From the IMG/VR virus record IMGVR_UViG_3300046656_000146, positions 1 through 39,575 of that record: a DNA stretch of 39,575 bases. One strand, given 5' to 3'. The notes below the pieces were generated by a model, which was given only the letters and a program-made list of their open reading frames with translations, did no database searches and was not told where the DNA came from. Positions 33,427 to 39,575 of this stretch are shown one piece after another (the stretch's first letter is position 1; each line of letters begins with the position of its first letter). This DNA is from a virus. Position numbers and translations under genes: made by a program.

Positions 33427-33456
33427 TTGTCAAATTATAGTATGCTGATATATGAT
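33427..33456 (+). promoter_or_regulatory. Sigma-70-like promoter for the rightward operon
   Basis: TTGTCA (33427-33432), an 18-base spacer, and TATGAT (33451-33456). Both boxes are one mismatch from consensus. It would give a start near 33463 and a leader of about 40 bases to the ATPase ATG (33505), which has GGGAG at 33494. The spacer contains motif copy 2's left half, so a protein bound there could control it. Confidence 0.65.
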
Positions 33457-33490
33457 ATGTGACGCGGCATAGAACTCGCGCAGCACATAA
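33438..33490 (+). repeat. Duplicated motif, copy 2 (overlaps early promoter)
   Basis: Left half TAGTATGCTGAT (33438-33449) and right half CAGCACATAA (33481-33490), 31 bases apart. The left half lies in the promoter spacer and the right half in the leader. TATGTG (33456-33461) can also pair with CACATA (33484-33489), with CGCG/CGCG inside, giving a leader hairpin next to the ribosome site. Confidence 0.65.
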
Positions 33491-33504
33491 TATGGGAGAT
33501 TTGA

Positions 33505-34590
33505 ATGGAAAAAACATTAACAATGGCGGAAATTAATTGGGCCGCCAAAAACGGTAAATTAGAAGAATTAGTGCCACGACAGTTGAAACCAACATTGGCA
33601 ATAGAGAGAAAGGCCATGATGGAAATTATTGGATTTGATGACTTACCAGTCAAACAGTATGTGATTGAGCGATTGGAGATTTCACCTGGGAACCTAGTGC
33701 TACTTTGCGCCACCGGGTGTTCAGGTAAAACCATGCTAGCTCAGTATATTGCCACCTGCATCAGTGGTGGTAAGCCGCTATTCGGTATGTTCCCAGTTAA
33801 AAATGGCGGAGTCATTCATATCGATATGGAGCAATCTGAGATTCAGACTCTACGCAGATACATTCGCCTGGCTAATGGGATAGAGGTTAAGAAGATTGAT
33901 GTAGCCAGAGTTACCCTCAAGAATAGACTGGATGCACCCAATTTACCATTGGAAGAGGTAGAGAAAGAGTTGATTGAACTCTGCACCGGGAAAGTATTGT
34001 GTGTAGTGGATTCTTTGAAAGCCGTCTCTTGCGCTGATGAAAACTCAGATAAGATTGAGGTTGTTCTCAAGATGTTCAAGCGAGTAGCTGAGAAGACTCA
34101 GTGTGCTGTTCTGTGCGTTCATCACAAGGGTAAAGGTAAAGATGCCAAGCAAAGTGGTCGTGGTCACAGCTCTATTTATGATAGTGCTGATGTGCAATTT
34201 GATTTAGATGCGAGCAATGAAGTATATGAAATCTCCTGTGCTAAAAATAGAGAAGGTAAGTATTTTGATGGCATCAAATATCAATTGTTAGATGAGGGTT
34301 CATTCCATATGGGCCAGAACTGCACCGAGAAATTGGTATTCTTCCCATTACAATTGGATATTAAATCCAGCAAGCAGACACAGCGAGAGAAGATTGTGGA
34401 GTCACTTCGTGGAACTGACCAACTTAAGTTCAATGATCTAGTTGGTCAAGTCAGAGGTGATAGAAATAAGTTTAATGAAGTGTTGGACGCGATGATTGAT
34501 GCCAATGAGGTAGCCATGATCCCAGGCCCAAGAAACTCCAAACTCTATTCTCTAACCGAAGATTTCAAATCTGCCGAAGGCTGGGAATGA
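33505..34590 (+). CDS. RepA/RecA-like hexameric ATPase (replicative helicase candidate)
   Basis: 361 residues. Walker A ATGCSGKT (69-76), IHIDMEQ (105-110) as the catalytic-glutamate strand, Walker B VLCVVDS (164-170), VHHKGKG (205-211) and SGRGHSSIYDSADV (217-230) place it in the RepA/AAA_25 group of RecA-fold ATPases. The C-terminal 90 residues look like a winged helix (QREKIVESLRGTDQLKFN, NKFNEVLDAMIDANEV). It is the only replication-like gene in the genome, so host polymerase is presumably recruited to an origin near it. The stop overlaps the next ATG. Confidence 0.9.
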   Translation: MEKTLTMAEINWAAKNGKLEELVPRQLKPTLAIERKAMMEIIGFDDLPVKQYVIERLEISPGNLVLLCATGCSGKTMLAQYIATCISGGKPLFGMFPVKNGGVIHIDMEQSEIQTLRRYIRLANGIEVKKIDVARVTLKNRLDAPNLPLEEVEKELIELCTGKVLCVVDSLKAVSCADENSDKIEVVLKMFKRVAEKTQCAVLCVHHKGKGKDAKQSGRGHSSIYDSADVQFDLDASNEVYEISCAKNREGKYFDGIKYQLLDEGSFHMGQNCTEKLVFFPLQLDIKSSKQTQREKIVESLRGTDQLKFNDLVGQVRGDRNKFNEVLDAMIDANEVAMIPGPRNSKLYSLTEDFKSAEGWE

Positions 34591-34760
34591 ACGGGAAATC
34601 GTGCGATTGCTTGGATTGTAATGCGGAGAAATCTCATACTGATTCAGCATATACTTGTAGCAAGTGTGGATGTCAATTAGAAGAAAGACATACCTATCAT
34701 GTCGAAGAGCTGCCTTATTGTCAAGACTGCTTGGAAGATATGTCGTTTGATTTAGAATAA
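34587..34760 (+). CDS. Cys-rich zinc-binding small protein
   Basis: 57 residues with CDCLDC, then CSKCGC and CQDCLED: eight cysteines in three clusters, a two-zinc or treble-clef-like pattern. It starts at ATG overlapping the ATPase stop, so it is expressed with it. It is acidic at the C-terminus. Small zinc proteins of phages often act as host-takeover or DNA-binding factors; nothing more specific can be said. Confidence 0.75.
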   Translation: MNGKSCDCLDCNAEKSHTDSAYTCSKCGCQLEERHTYHVEELPYCQDCLEDMSFDLE

Positions 34761-34768
34761 GGTAAATT

Positions 34769-35098
34769 ATGAGTAAAACAATTACTGTTCCACCAAATAT
34801 TATGTTGAAGAACATCAAAGTTGGTGAAGAGACGAAAGATGTAGAGTTCGCCTTTGCAACCTACCTCATCAATAATCCATTAGCCTCCAATGCGTTTGGT
34901 GGAAACTTGGAAGAGCTGGAATCATGCCAGCAATTGATTGATGTCCTACAGACGGCCAAGCCGGGTGATGAGTTGGAATTGGATGATGAAGTATGGGTTA
35001 AAATTAATCAACTCTGCAATCACCCAGCACAACCATATGTTCCCCAGATTGGACTGCAGTTACTACCATTCTTGCGAGCCATTAGGGATGCCAAATGA
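34769..35098 (+). CDS. Early protein, unknown
   Basis: 109 residues, mixed alpha/beta and acidic; motifs such as DELELDDEVWVKINQLCNHP are not diagnostic. The stop overlaps the next start (ATGA). It has no Cys pairs or membrane segment. It starts eight bases after the zinc protein, with GGTAAATT as a weak ribosome site. Confidence 0.65.
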   Translation: MSKTITVPPNIMLKNIKVGEETKDVEFAFATYLINNPLASNAFGGNLEELESCQQLIDVLQTAKPGDELELDDEVWVKINQLCNHPAQPYVPQIGLQLLPFLRAIRDAK

Positions 35099-35523
35099 AA
35101 AGACTATCAGATACAGAGGTAGCTGCCCTATTACCCACACTCACTGTCCAATTAGCTGCTAGGTTAGCACAAGAGACGGCACTATATAATAGAACTGGTA
35201 ATTTCGCAGACATTAGCGATCAGTTGTGGCAAGACATTCTAAATGGGATGACTCCGATGCATAGAAAAATTACTGAGTTATCAGACCAAGCGAATCAATT
35301 ATTTAGTGCGGCGGCAACACTACAGAAACTATCTAAATTTGGGATAACAGATCAAGTTGCAGCCTCCAAACACTTCTATGCAATGTTGGAAGATCAGAAA
35401 AATTACCGAAACAGAATGGAAGAGCAGTTTGTGGAAGAAAAACGAGAGTTTTTCAGGGCCATTCAACTCGTTTTCCCTGATTTGACAGAAGACCGACTTA
35501 TAAAGATGTTGGCATTCACATAA
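35095..35523 (+). CDS. Early helical protein, unknown
   Basis: 142 residues, almost entirely helical with a long central coiled coil (ITELSDQANQLFSAAATLQK, then DQKNYRNRMEEQFVEEKREF). It could be a structural or adaptor protein that binds a partner. No motif identifies a function. It is coupled to the gene before it by ATGA. Confidence 0.65.
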   Translation: MKRLSDTEVAALLPTLTVQLAARLAQETALYNRTGNFADISDQLWQDILNGMTPMHRKITELSDQANQLFSAAATLQKLSKFGITDQVAASKHFYAMLEDQKNYRNRMEEQFVEEKREFFRAIQLVFPDLTEDRLIKMLAFT

Positions 35524-35549
35524 GTGGATAACCTGTTATATAAGATAAC

Positions 35550-35777
35550 ATGAAACCAAGTTACACAGCACAAATCAACATCAAAGTTGATCCATCTCTA
35601 AAGGCGGCCTTGGATAACCTGCTAACTTTAAGCCCCCGAAACGAGTTCCCAACTATGGGAGATTTGCTTCGAGACATCTTAGACAAAGCGGTCGCAACTC
35701 GTTTGAAAAAGCTAATGCCCAAAGAAGAGCCTGAATGTGCCTGCATTGAAGTTCATACATGCGGGAGGGCACAATGA
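35550..35777 (+). CDS. Ribbon-helix-helix-like DNA-binding protein
   Basis: 75 residues. AQINIKVDPSLKAALDNLL is a beta strand and helix A of ribbon-helix-helix type, followed by FPTMGDLLRDILDKAVATRL as helix B, then a Cys-rich tail ECACIEVHTCGR. Such dimers often regulate their own operon. The AT-rich stretch just before it (TTATATAAGATAAC) has no clear promoter pair. Confidence 0.72.
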   Translation: MKPSYTAQINIKVDPSLKAALDNLLTLSPRNEFPTMGDLLRDILDKAVATRLKKLMPKEEPECACIEVHTCGRAQ

Positions 35778-36085
35778 ACAAAGAGATAACCGCTGCCATG
35801 ATGTTCTTACGAGACATGTTGAAAGACAAAGCGGCCGAAGTCATGAAGCCCGTGGAAGAAGAACTCAAGAATGCCAAAGCCAAGCATCACGATGCCAAGA
35901 TTCTATCCAATCAATTGCTCAAACACGCTCAGAAAATCCAATCACTAATCACTGTAGAAATGCAGGCCGAGTATAACCAAGCTGTCGAGGCAGAAGATGC
36001 TTGGGAAGTTAAGGGAAATTCAGAAATGAAAGACCAAACTGATTGTGGTGGCAACCTGATGGATTTGATCAAGAAGGTTAATTGA
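35774..36085 (+). CDS. Coiled-coil protein coupled to the ribbon-helix-helix gene
   Basis: 103 residues from ATG 35774, which overlaps the preceding stop and has GGGAGG upstream; a longer start is in frame but lies inside the previous gene. Highly charged helix (KDKAAEVMKPVEEELKNAKA, then KILSNQLLKHAQKIQ). The pairing of a ribbon-helix-helix gene with an adjacent coupled gene resembles an antitoxin-toxin layout, but this product has no toxin motif. Confidence 0.62.
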   Translation: MNKEITAAMMFLRDMLKDKAAEVMKPVEEELKNAKAKHHDAKILSNQLLKHAQKIQSLITVEMQAEYNQAVEAEDAWEVKGNSEMKDQTDCGGNLMDLIKKVN

Positions 36086-36086
36086 G

Positions 36087-36596
36087 ATGGGTCGTAATTA
36101 TAAAGACATTGCTGGCCTGAAGTTTAATAAGCTAACTGCTGTTCGTTTTCTAAGAATGAAGTCTCGCAATGATGGTCGCAGCAATGCTATGTGGCTATTC
36201 CAATGTGATTGTGGGAAGAAGCTGGAAGCCCTGGGTCGCTATGTGGAAAGAGGCTTCAAGAAGTCCTGCGGATGTCATGTCCGTAGGGGCATCAAGGTGC
36301 CTGCCTGGAACACTTTCAACAAGTGCTATGCAGACGGCACCCTGACCTTTGAAGAATATTGTAAATTGAGCCAGCGGGCTTGCCACTATTGTGGAGAGCC
36401 GCCCTCCAACAAGAGAAACTACCACGGGCATGTTTATATTTACAATGGGCTTAATCGTATCAGCCACGATCTACCTCACGACAGTGATAATGTTCGCCCT
36501 TGCTGTTGGAAGTGTAATGAGCGTATTTGTAGATGGAGCGAACAAGAATTTCTGAAATGGATTCAAACAATTCACAATAAACTATTTGGAGAATAA
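36087..36596 (+). CDS. HNH homing-type endonuclease
   Basis: 169 residues. The N-terminal domain (GLKFNKLTAVRFL, then FQCDCGKK and FKKSCGC) is the zinc-binding head often found in phage HNH homing enzymes. The C-terminal HNH has CHYCGE (99-104), YNGLNRI (119-125), DNVRPCCWKCNERI (134-147) and a final SEQEFLKW helix. The aspartate after LNRI, frequent in relatives, is Ser here. Homing enzymes of this sort insert between genes and help their own spread. Confidence 0.85.
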   Translation: MGRNYKDIAGLKFNKLTAVRFLRMKSRNDGRSNAMWLFQCDCGKKLEALGRYVERGFKKSCGCHVRRGIKVPAWNTFNKCYADGTLTFEEYCKLSQRACHYCGEPPSNKRNYHGHVYIYNGLNRISHDLPHDSDNVRPCCWKCNERICRWSEQEFLKWIQTIHNKLFGE

Positions 36597-36597
36597 T

Positions 36598-36831
36598 ATG
36601 GGACGCAAGAAGACTAATCACACGCATCAAATAAACGCTAAATTCAGTGAGGCAGAATACGATAAGGTTCAATCTGTCAATACGAAATTTTTTCATGGAA
36701 CACTCAACAATTCTGACCTGGCTAGATTTCTAATTGGATATGCACTAGATAAGCTGGAGTCAGCGAAAGTAGAACTTCGCACGGTAGTGTTGGTGGATGG
36801 AGTGCCGGTGGCACCTGGGCCGGAGGCTTAA
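36598..36831 (+). CDS. Ribbon-helix-helix-like small protein
   Basis: 77 residues from ATG 36598, with GGAG in TTGGAGAATA upstream. HQINAKFSEAEYDKVQSVNT resembles the ribbon and helix A, then LNNSDLARFLIGYALDKLES as helix B; a short beta tail with VVLVDGVPVAP ends the protein. Possible regulator of the early operon. Confidence 0.65.
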   Translation: MGRKKTNHTHQINAKFSEAEYDKVQSVNTKFFHGTLNNSDLARFLIGYALDKLESAKVELRTVVLVDGVPVAPGPEA

Positions 36832-37073
36832 TGAATTTTCTAAAGAAGATGTTTGCGGATATGAGCATAGATAGTAGCGGAGATAATAATAGTAACATTG
36901 TTATCGGTGGCTCTGGCAAGAACAGTGTTAATATCAAAAATGGCGAAACCCATATTGAATCAAATGGAATATCCATCAAGATCAACTCTGAGTTTTTGAT
37001 AATCAAGAACGGCAACAAAACTCTAACACTTAACAAAGATGGACTCACTATTGTTGATACGGAGAGCAAATGA
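36831..37073 (+). CDS. Beta-rich small early protein
   Basis: 80 residues. After an N-terminal amphipathic MNFLKKMFADM comes a repetitive strand pattern (NIVIGGSGKNSVNIKNGE, then GISIKINSEFLIIKNGNK) of alternating hydrophobic and polar residues, as in a small beta-solenoid or beta-sandwich. Coupled by TAATG. Unknown role. Confidence 0.62.
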   Translation: MNFLKKMFADMSIDSSGDNNSNIVIGGSGKNSVNIKNGETHIESNGISIKINSEFLIIKNGNKTLTLNKDGLTIVDTESK

Positions 37074-37492
37074 CCGATAACAAAAAAACCGCATTGGAAC
37101 AATTGAAATGCATACCAGAGAAAACTGAAGAGAATGGCAAGACATATGTTAGAGGTATGCTTGTGGATTCAATTCTTGAATTGGATTCTAGATTGCGCCT
37201 AATTGAGCAGTCATTCAAACTGCAAGGTGAAGTAAATAAAGAACTGACTAAAATAGAACAAGCTAAATCGGTGATGGCGACGAATGAAACCTCGCCAACC
37301 GAAGTAAGAGTCGGTGAGAATACTTATATGTATCGAAAGACAACGCCAACCGAGATTGAATTGCCAGATGATACATTTGATAGATTGATACTGGAAGCTG
37401 ATGAGAAAACTGAAATAGAGCACGAAGGTGGCTATTGTGAGCAAGTTAGTTTTAGAGTTGGTTCCACCATTTTTCGAAGAAAAACAAAGTGA
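37070..37492 (+). CDS. Early protein with helical head and beta tail, unknown
   Basis: 140 residues. The first half is a helix with LEQLKCIPEKTEENGKTYVR then LDSRLRLIEQSFKLQGEVN; the second half has repeated beta segments with Thr/Glu (VGENTYMYRKTTPTEIEL). Coupled to neighbours by ATGA upstream and by GTGA to the GIY-YIG gene downstream. Confidence 0.62.
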   Translation: MTDNKKTALEQLKCIPEKTEENGKTYVRGMLVDSILELDSRLRLIEQSFKLQGEVNKELTKIEQAKSVMATNETSPTEVRVGENTYMYRKTTPTEIELPDDTFDRLILEADEKTEIEHEGGYCEQVSFRVGSTIFRRKTK

Positions 37493-38034
37493 AGCATATC
37501 ATATATGGATTAATTGATCCACGCAATAACGAAATAAGATATGTTGGATACACATCCAATGCACATCGAAGATATTTACAACACCTTTATCCATCAGAGA
37601 TTAAACGAAAAACTCATAAAAACCACTGGCTAAAACAATTAATAGCTCTTCATCTGAAGCCTGAGATGATAGAAATATGTGAGTATGAGACAGAAGAAGA
37701 GTTGCCGTATTATGAGAAAATGTGGATTGATAACTATCGTATTATTGGCTGCCGATTGACAAATTTAGCAGAAGGTGGAAGAGGTGGTCGTGCTCATATT
37801 GGTCATCCACATTCGCTACAAACTAAAATGAAAATAAAACACAGCAAACAACACCTATGTGTTATTACAGATCAACAGGTATTAGAGGCTATTGATCTTT
37901 ATCAATCTGGTTTATCAACAGTATTTATAGCAAATAAATTCAACTGTTCAACCAGTTTAATTTCAAAGCGATTAAGAAAACAAGGTGTAGTTATGAGAGA
38001 TACTCATAGTCGCACCAAGAATGGTTCCAAATGA
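37489..38034 (+). CDS. GIY-YIG endonuclease with NUMOD-like linker
   Basis: 181 residues starting at GTG 37489, coupled to the previous stop. IIYGLID (4-10) and RYVGYT (17-22) are the GIY and YIG elements, R28 and E76 (YYEKMWI) the expected catalytic partners, and N92 lies in RLTNLAEGG. Then follow a GGRGGRAHIGHPHSLQTK linker like NUMOD3 and a C-terminal helix-turn-helix (VFIANKFNCSTSLISKRL). This is the domain order of a homing GIY-YIG enzyme with DNA-binding tail. Confidence 0.88.
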   Translation: MKHIIYGLIDPRNNEIRYVGYTSNAHRRYLQHLYPSEIKRKTHKNHWLKQLIALHLKPEMIEICEYETEEELPYYEKMWIDNYRIIGCRLTNLAEGGRGGRAHIGHPHSLQTKMKIKHSKQHLCVITDQQVLEAIDLYQSGLSTVFIANKFNCSTSLISKRLRKQGVVMRDTHSRTKNGSK

Positions 38035-38219
38035 AATGTGATTTGTGTGGCGAAGAGATGATACATACATCTTCTATGAGTTGGAATCGCTGTTTTACTG
38101 ATAGTTGTTATGAGGCTGGCATATTATATGACGTTGATGATAATATGTATAGATACAAAAATCGGTATTACACACCAGAAGAGTGGCAACGAGTATTGAA
38201 ACTAAAGGCATTCTTATGA
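38031..38219 (+). CDS. Small zinc-binding-like early protein
   Basis: 62 residues. MKCDLCGEEM, then WNRCFTDSCYE: four cysteines in two CxxC-type pairs, likely one zinc. The C-terminal half is aromatic and acidic, with YTPEEWQRVLKLKAF. ATGA overlap with both neighbours. Confidence 0.65.
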   Translation: MKCDLCGEEMIHTSSMSWNRCFTDSCYEAGILYDVDDNMYRYKNRYYTPEEWQRVLKLKAFL

Positions 38220-38401
38220 AAAATATTGATTACTGCCCCTGTGGTATCTGTATATTCGATTGCGATTATCATCGAGAAGCGGCTATATTGGAATTCAGTA
38301 GATTAGCTGTTGAAACCATACAGAATATGCAAAAACAACTTGACGCTATCTACGAGAATATTAGATTGACACAATATGGGGATGATGGAGAGAACAAATG
38401 A
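38216..38401 (+). CDS. Small Cys-containing early protein
   Basis: 61 residues from ATG 38216, chosen because it overlaps the preceding stop. MKNIDYCPCGICIFDCDYHR has four cysteines and a histidine near the start, a possible metal site; the rest is a helix ENIRLTQYGDDGEN. Unknown function. Confidence 0.62.
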   Translation: MKNIDYCPCGICIFDCDYHREAAILEFSRLAVETIQNMQKQLDAIYENIRLTQYGDDGENK

Positions 38402-38577
38402 CACAATATAATGTAGGTTTCACCAGAACTGATGACGGCACCGTAATGATGGTAATAGATTTGGTGGCGCTGGCCGTTGTAACAGGCTCTGAAGATGTAG
38501 TTCAAATGACAAATGAACAAAGAGCAGAATTGTTTGCTATGATTAGAGATTTTGTCAAACAAAACCCGGAGTCATAA
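38398..38577 (+). CDS. Tiny early protein (59 aa)
   Basis: 59 residues: a beta part (MTQYNVGFTRTDDG, MMVIDLVALAVV) and a helical end ELFAMIRDFVKQNPES. It is coupled at both ends by ATGA or TAATG overlaps, so it is almost surely translated. Unknown function. Confidence 0.6.
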   Translation: MTQYNVGFTRTDDGTVMMVIDLVALAVVTGSEDVVQMTNEQRAELFAMIRDFVKQNPES

Positions 38578-38858
38578 TGACTAAACGAGATAACATTCAA
38601 GTTCAAATTGATAGGCTGGACAAACAGATGGCCACCCTACAACAGATTAGGGACAGTTTAGTATCACAATTGTCTCGACCCAATGGAATGCCAACTGAGG
38701 TCACCTCTGTTCCCAATAACTGTTTCGTGGAAGAGTGGCGTATGTGCGATGTCTGCTATGTGGATTTCAATTGGGGTGATGAAGAGACTCATTACTACTT
38801 CGATGATGACAGCAAAGATGTTTGTCCGTCCTGCGTGGAGTCTAACAAGAAGAATTGA
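38577..38858 (+). CDS. Coiled-coil and zinc-ribbon early protein
   Basis: 93 residues. An N-terminal coiled coil (VQIDRLDKQMATLQQIRDSL) is followed by CDVCYVDFNWGDEETH and CPSC, a CxxC...CxxC zinc site. Starts at ATG overlapping the upstream stop (TAATG). Could be a small DNA- or protein-binding factor. Confidence 0.65.
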   Translation: MTKRDNIQVQIDRLDKQMATLQQIRDSLVSQLSRPNGMPTEVTSVPNNCFVEEWRMCDVCYVDFNWGDEETHYYFDDDSKDVCPSCVESNKKN

Positions 38859-39028
38859 TGAAAAGAGAAATGGTGCTCTCACAAATTGGATGTCTTAACA
38901 GTCGTCAATTTAGAATGCTACAAGATAAGCTGACTGATATGGAAATTGCCGACAGATATGCTTTGCTTTTTCGACAGCTTCAACTGGAAACAGAAATTGG
39001 TTTTGAATATGAACTGGATGATGAATGA
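38858..39028 (+). CDS. Tiny helical early protein (56 aa)
   Basis: 56 residues. A charged helix with RMLQDKLTDMEIADRYALLF and an acidic end. Coupled at both ends (TGATG upstream, ATGA downstream). Unknown function. Confidence 0.58.
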   Translation: MKREMVLSQIGCLNSRQFRMLQDKLTDMEIADRYALLFRQLQLETEIGFEYELDDE

Positions 39029-39189
39029 AAATTGAAGAATACCGAATTTGCAAATACCAATACAAAACCTATTGGCGAACGCCAAACCTAATTATGGCCT
39101 ATGGATATCAAGAGAGGGCTCCAAACCCGAATACTGAGAAGGCGTTCTTGTGCAATGTGAAACGCAGAGATCACATGGAGAAGAAGTGA
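39025..39189 (+). CDS. Tiny basic aromatic early protein (54 aa)
   Basis: 54 residues, basic and aromatic: MKIEEYRICKYQYKTYWR at the start, KRRDHMEKK at the end. Overlaps the next gene by GTGA. Unknown function. Confidence 0.58.
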   Translation: MKIEEYRICKYQYKTYWRTPNLIMAYGYQERAPNPNTEKAFLCNVKRRDHMEKK

Positions 39190-39575
39190 GCAAGAAGCAC
39201 AAGAAGAAAACTCGCAAAATGAAAGAGGCAAATTGGGTGAATCAAGAATGGGAACCAAAATACCCAGACATCACTATCACAAATATTAAGACTGGCGATG
39301 ATATGGTTTTAACTTGGAAAACCACTCCGAAGCCGGAAATTAAACTATTACCGCCAAGATACCCAAGCTGCCCGCGTTGTCATTCAGTTTGGAAACAAGT
39401 AGAGAGTGAAAAACACGAAGCCATCGGAGAGTATAGATGCACTGGCGGTTGCGGGATTATTGTCTATGAAGATAATAGGCAGTATCATCTTGCCAGCGAA
39501 AGAGTAATGGGTAGATTTGGTGACTATTTAATAATCTGGGATGTCACTAACCAAAAATGTCACATGATGATTGGT
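39186..39575 (+). CDS. Zinc-ribbon early protein, N-terminal part (crosses the join)
   Basis: The gene starts at GTG 39186 and continues unbroken into the duplicated end and then into 1-241; the whole is 167 residues. The head is very basic (SKKHKKKTRK), followed by a zinc ribbon SCPRCHSVWK and YRCTGGCG (C62, C65, C85, C89). GTG is chosen as it overlaps the upstream stop; ATG 39219 is an alternative. DNA- or RNA-binding is plausible from the basic head. Confidence 0.75.
   Translation, partial: MSKKHKKKTRKMKEANWVNQEWEPKYPDITITNIKTGDDMVLTWKTTPKPEIKLLPPRYPSCPRCHSVWKQVESEKHEAIGEYRCTGGCGIIVYEDNRQYHLASERVMGRFGDYLIIWDVTNQKCHMMIG
39449..39575. repeat. Terminal direct repeat, right copy (circular overlap)
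   Basis: Identical to bases 1-127. The unique genome is therefore 1-39448, and features here duplicate those at the left edge. The physical ends (cos, pac or terminal repeat) cannot be inferred from this overlap. Confidence 0.95.

Larger units (their letters stand above)
33121..33504 (+). promoter_or_regulatory. Non-coding control region between regulator and ATPase genes
   Basis: A 384-base gap with no gene. It holds a 6-bp hairpin CCGAGC/GCTCGG (33207-33222), motif copy 1 (33245-33290), an intrinsic terminator (33399-33424), motif copy 2 (33438-33490) and a sigma-70-like promoter (33427-33456). Near the start, the arms GGGGAA and TTCCCC flank an A+T-rich stretch. A replication origin could lie here, as it precedes the putative replicative ATPase; no iteron array is seen. 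Confidence 0.6.

Noticed and set aside
33121-33504. CRISPR array or iteron array
   Set aside because: Only two copies of one motif with unequal spacing; no regular repeat-spacer series anywhere in the window.
34552-34818. Minus-strand open frame across 34552-34818
   Set aside because: It overlaps three plus-strand genes with coupled starts and has no ribosome site.
1-39575. Temperate lifestyle
   Set aside because: No integrase, recombinase, attachment-like repeat or typical CI/Cro pair was found; the ribbon-helix-helix and region 4-like proteins alone do not support lysogeny.

Overview
This window is a complete, circularly assembled genome of a tailed phage with a contractile, Mu-like tail. 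The first 127 bases are repeated exactly as the last 127 (1-127 = 39449-39575). This gives about 39,448 unique bases, and one gene runs unbroken across the join. The DNA is A+T-rich. Genes are packed in two opposed blocks, with many ATGA, GTGA or TAATG stop/start overlaps. I see no integrase, excision module, classical repressor, DNA polymerase or capsid protease. The host cannot be named from sequence alone; Shine-Dalgarno sites and a class II tRNA-Tyr indicate a bacterial host.

Leftward block (minus strand, 32541 down to about 959): this is the late or virion operon. It reads as DNA-binding and coiled-coil leader genes, small and large terminase, portal with a ParB-like C-terminal domain, a 43-residue conserved phage protein, scaffold, major capsid protein and head-tail connectors. 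An IPT/TIG-domain protein, tail sheath and tail tube follow. Next come a tail assembly chaperone with a -1 frameshift site (nine T), tape measure, DNA-circulation-like protein, baseplate hub, spike and gp46-like and gpJ-like wedges. After these lie two baseplate distal proteins, a fibre set that includes three glycine-rich adhesin-like paralogues, a small holin-like cassette, a possible PD-(D/E)XK nuclease, and finally one tRNA-Tyr and one tRNA-like element. No endolysin was recognised.

Rightward block (plus strand, 32641 to the end and on to 704): this is the early or regulatory operon. It holds a sigma region 4-like regulator, a non-coding control region with a duplicated motif, a terminator and a promoter, and then a RepA/RecA-like hexameric ATPase. 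After that come about twenty small genes: Cys-rich zinc-binding proteins, two ribbon-helix-helix candidates, coiled coils, a GIY-YIG and two HNH nucleases, and a stand-alone copy of the tail-fibre C-terminal domain. The block ends at a strong intrinsic terminator (841-876) that faces the end of the late operon.

Most notable: the chaperone frameshift, the portal-ParB fusion, the tRNA pair, the fibre domain relocated into the early operon, the duplicated motif around the early promoter, and an unexplained excess of the tripeptide Asp-Gly-Tyr in virion proteins.
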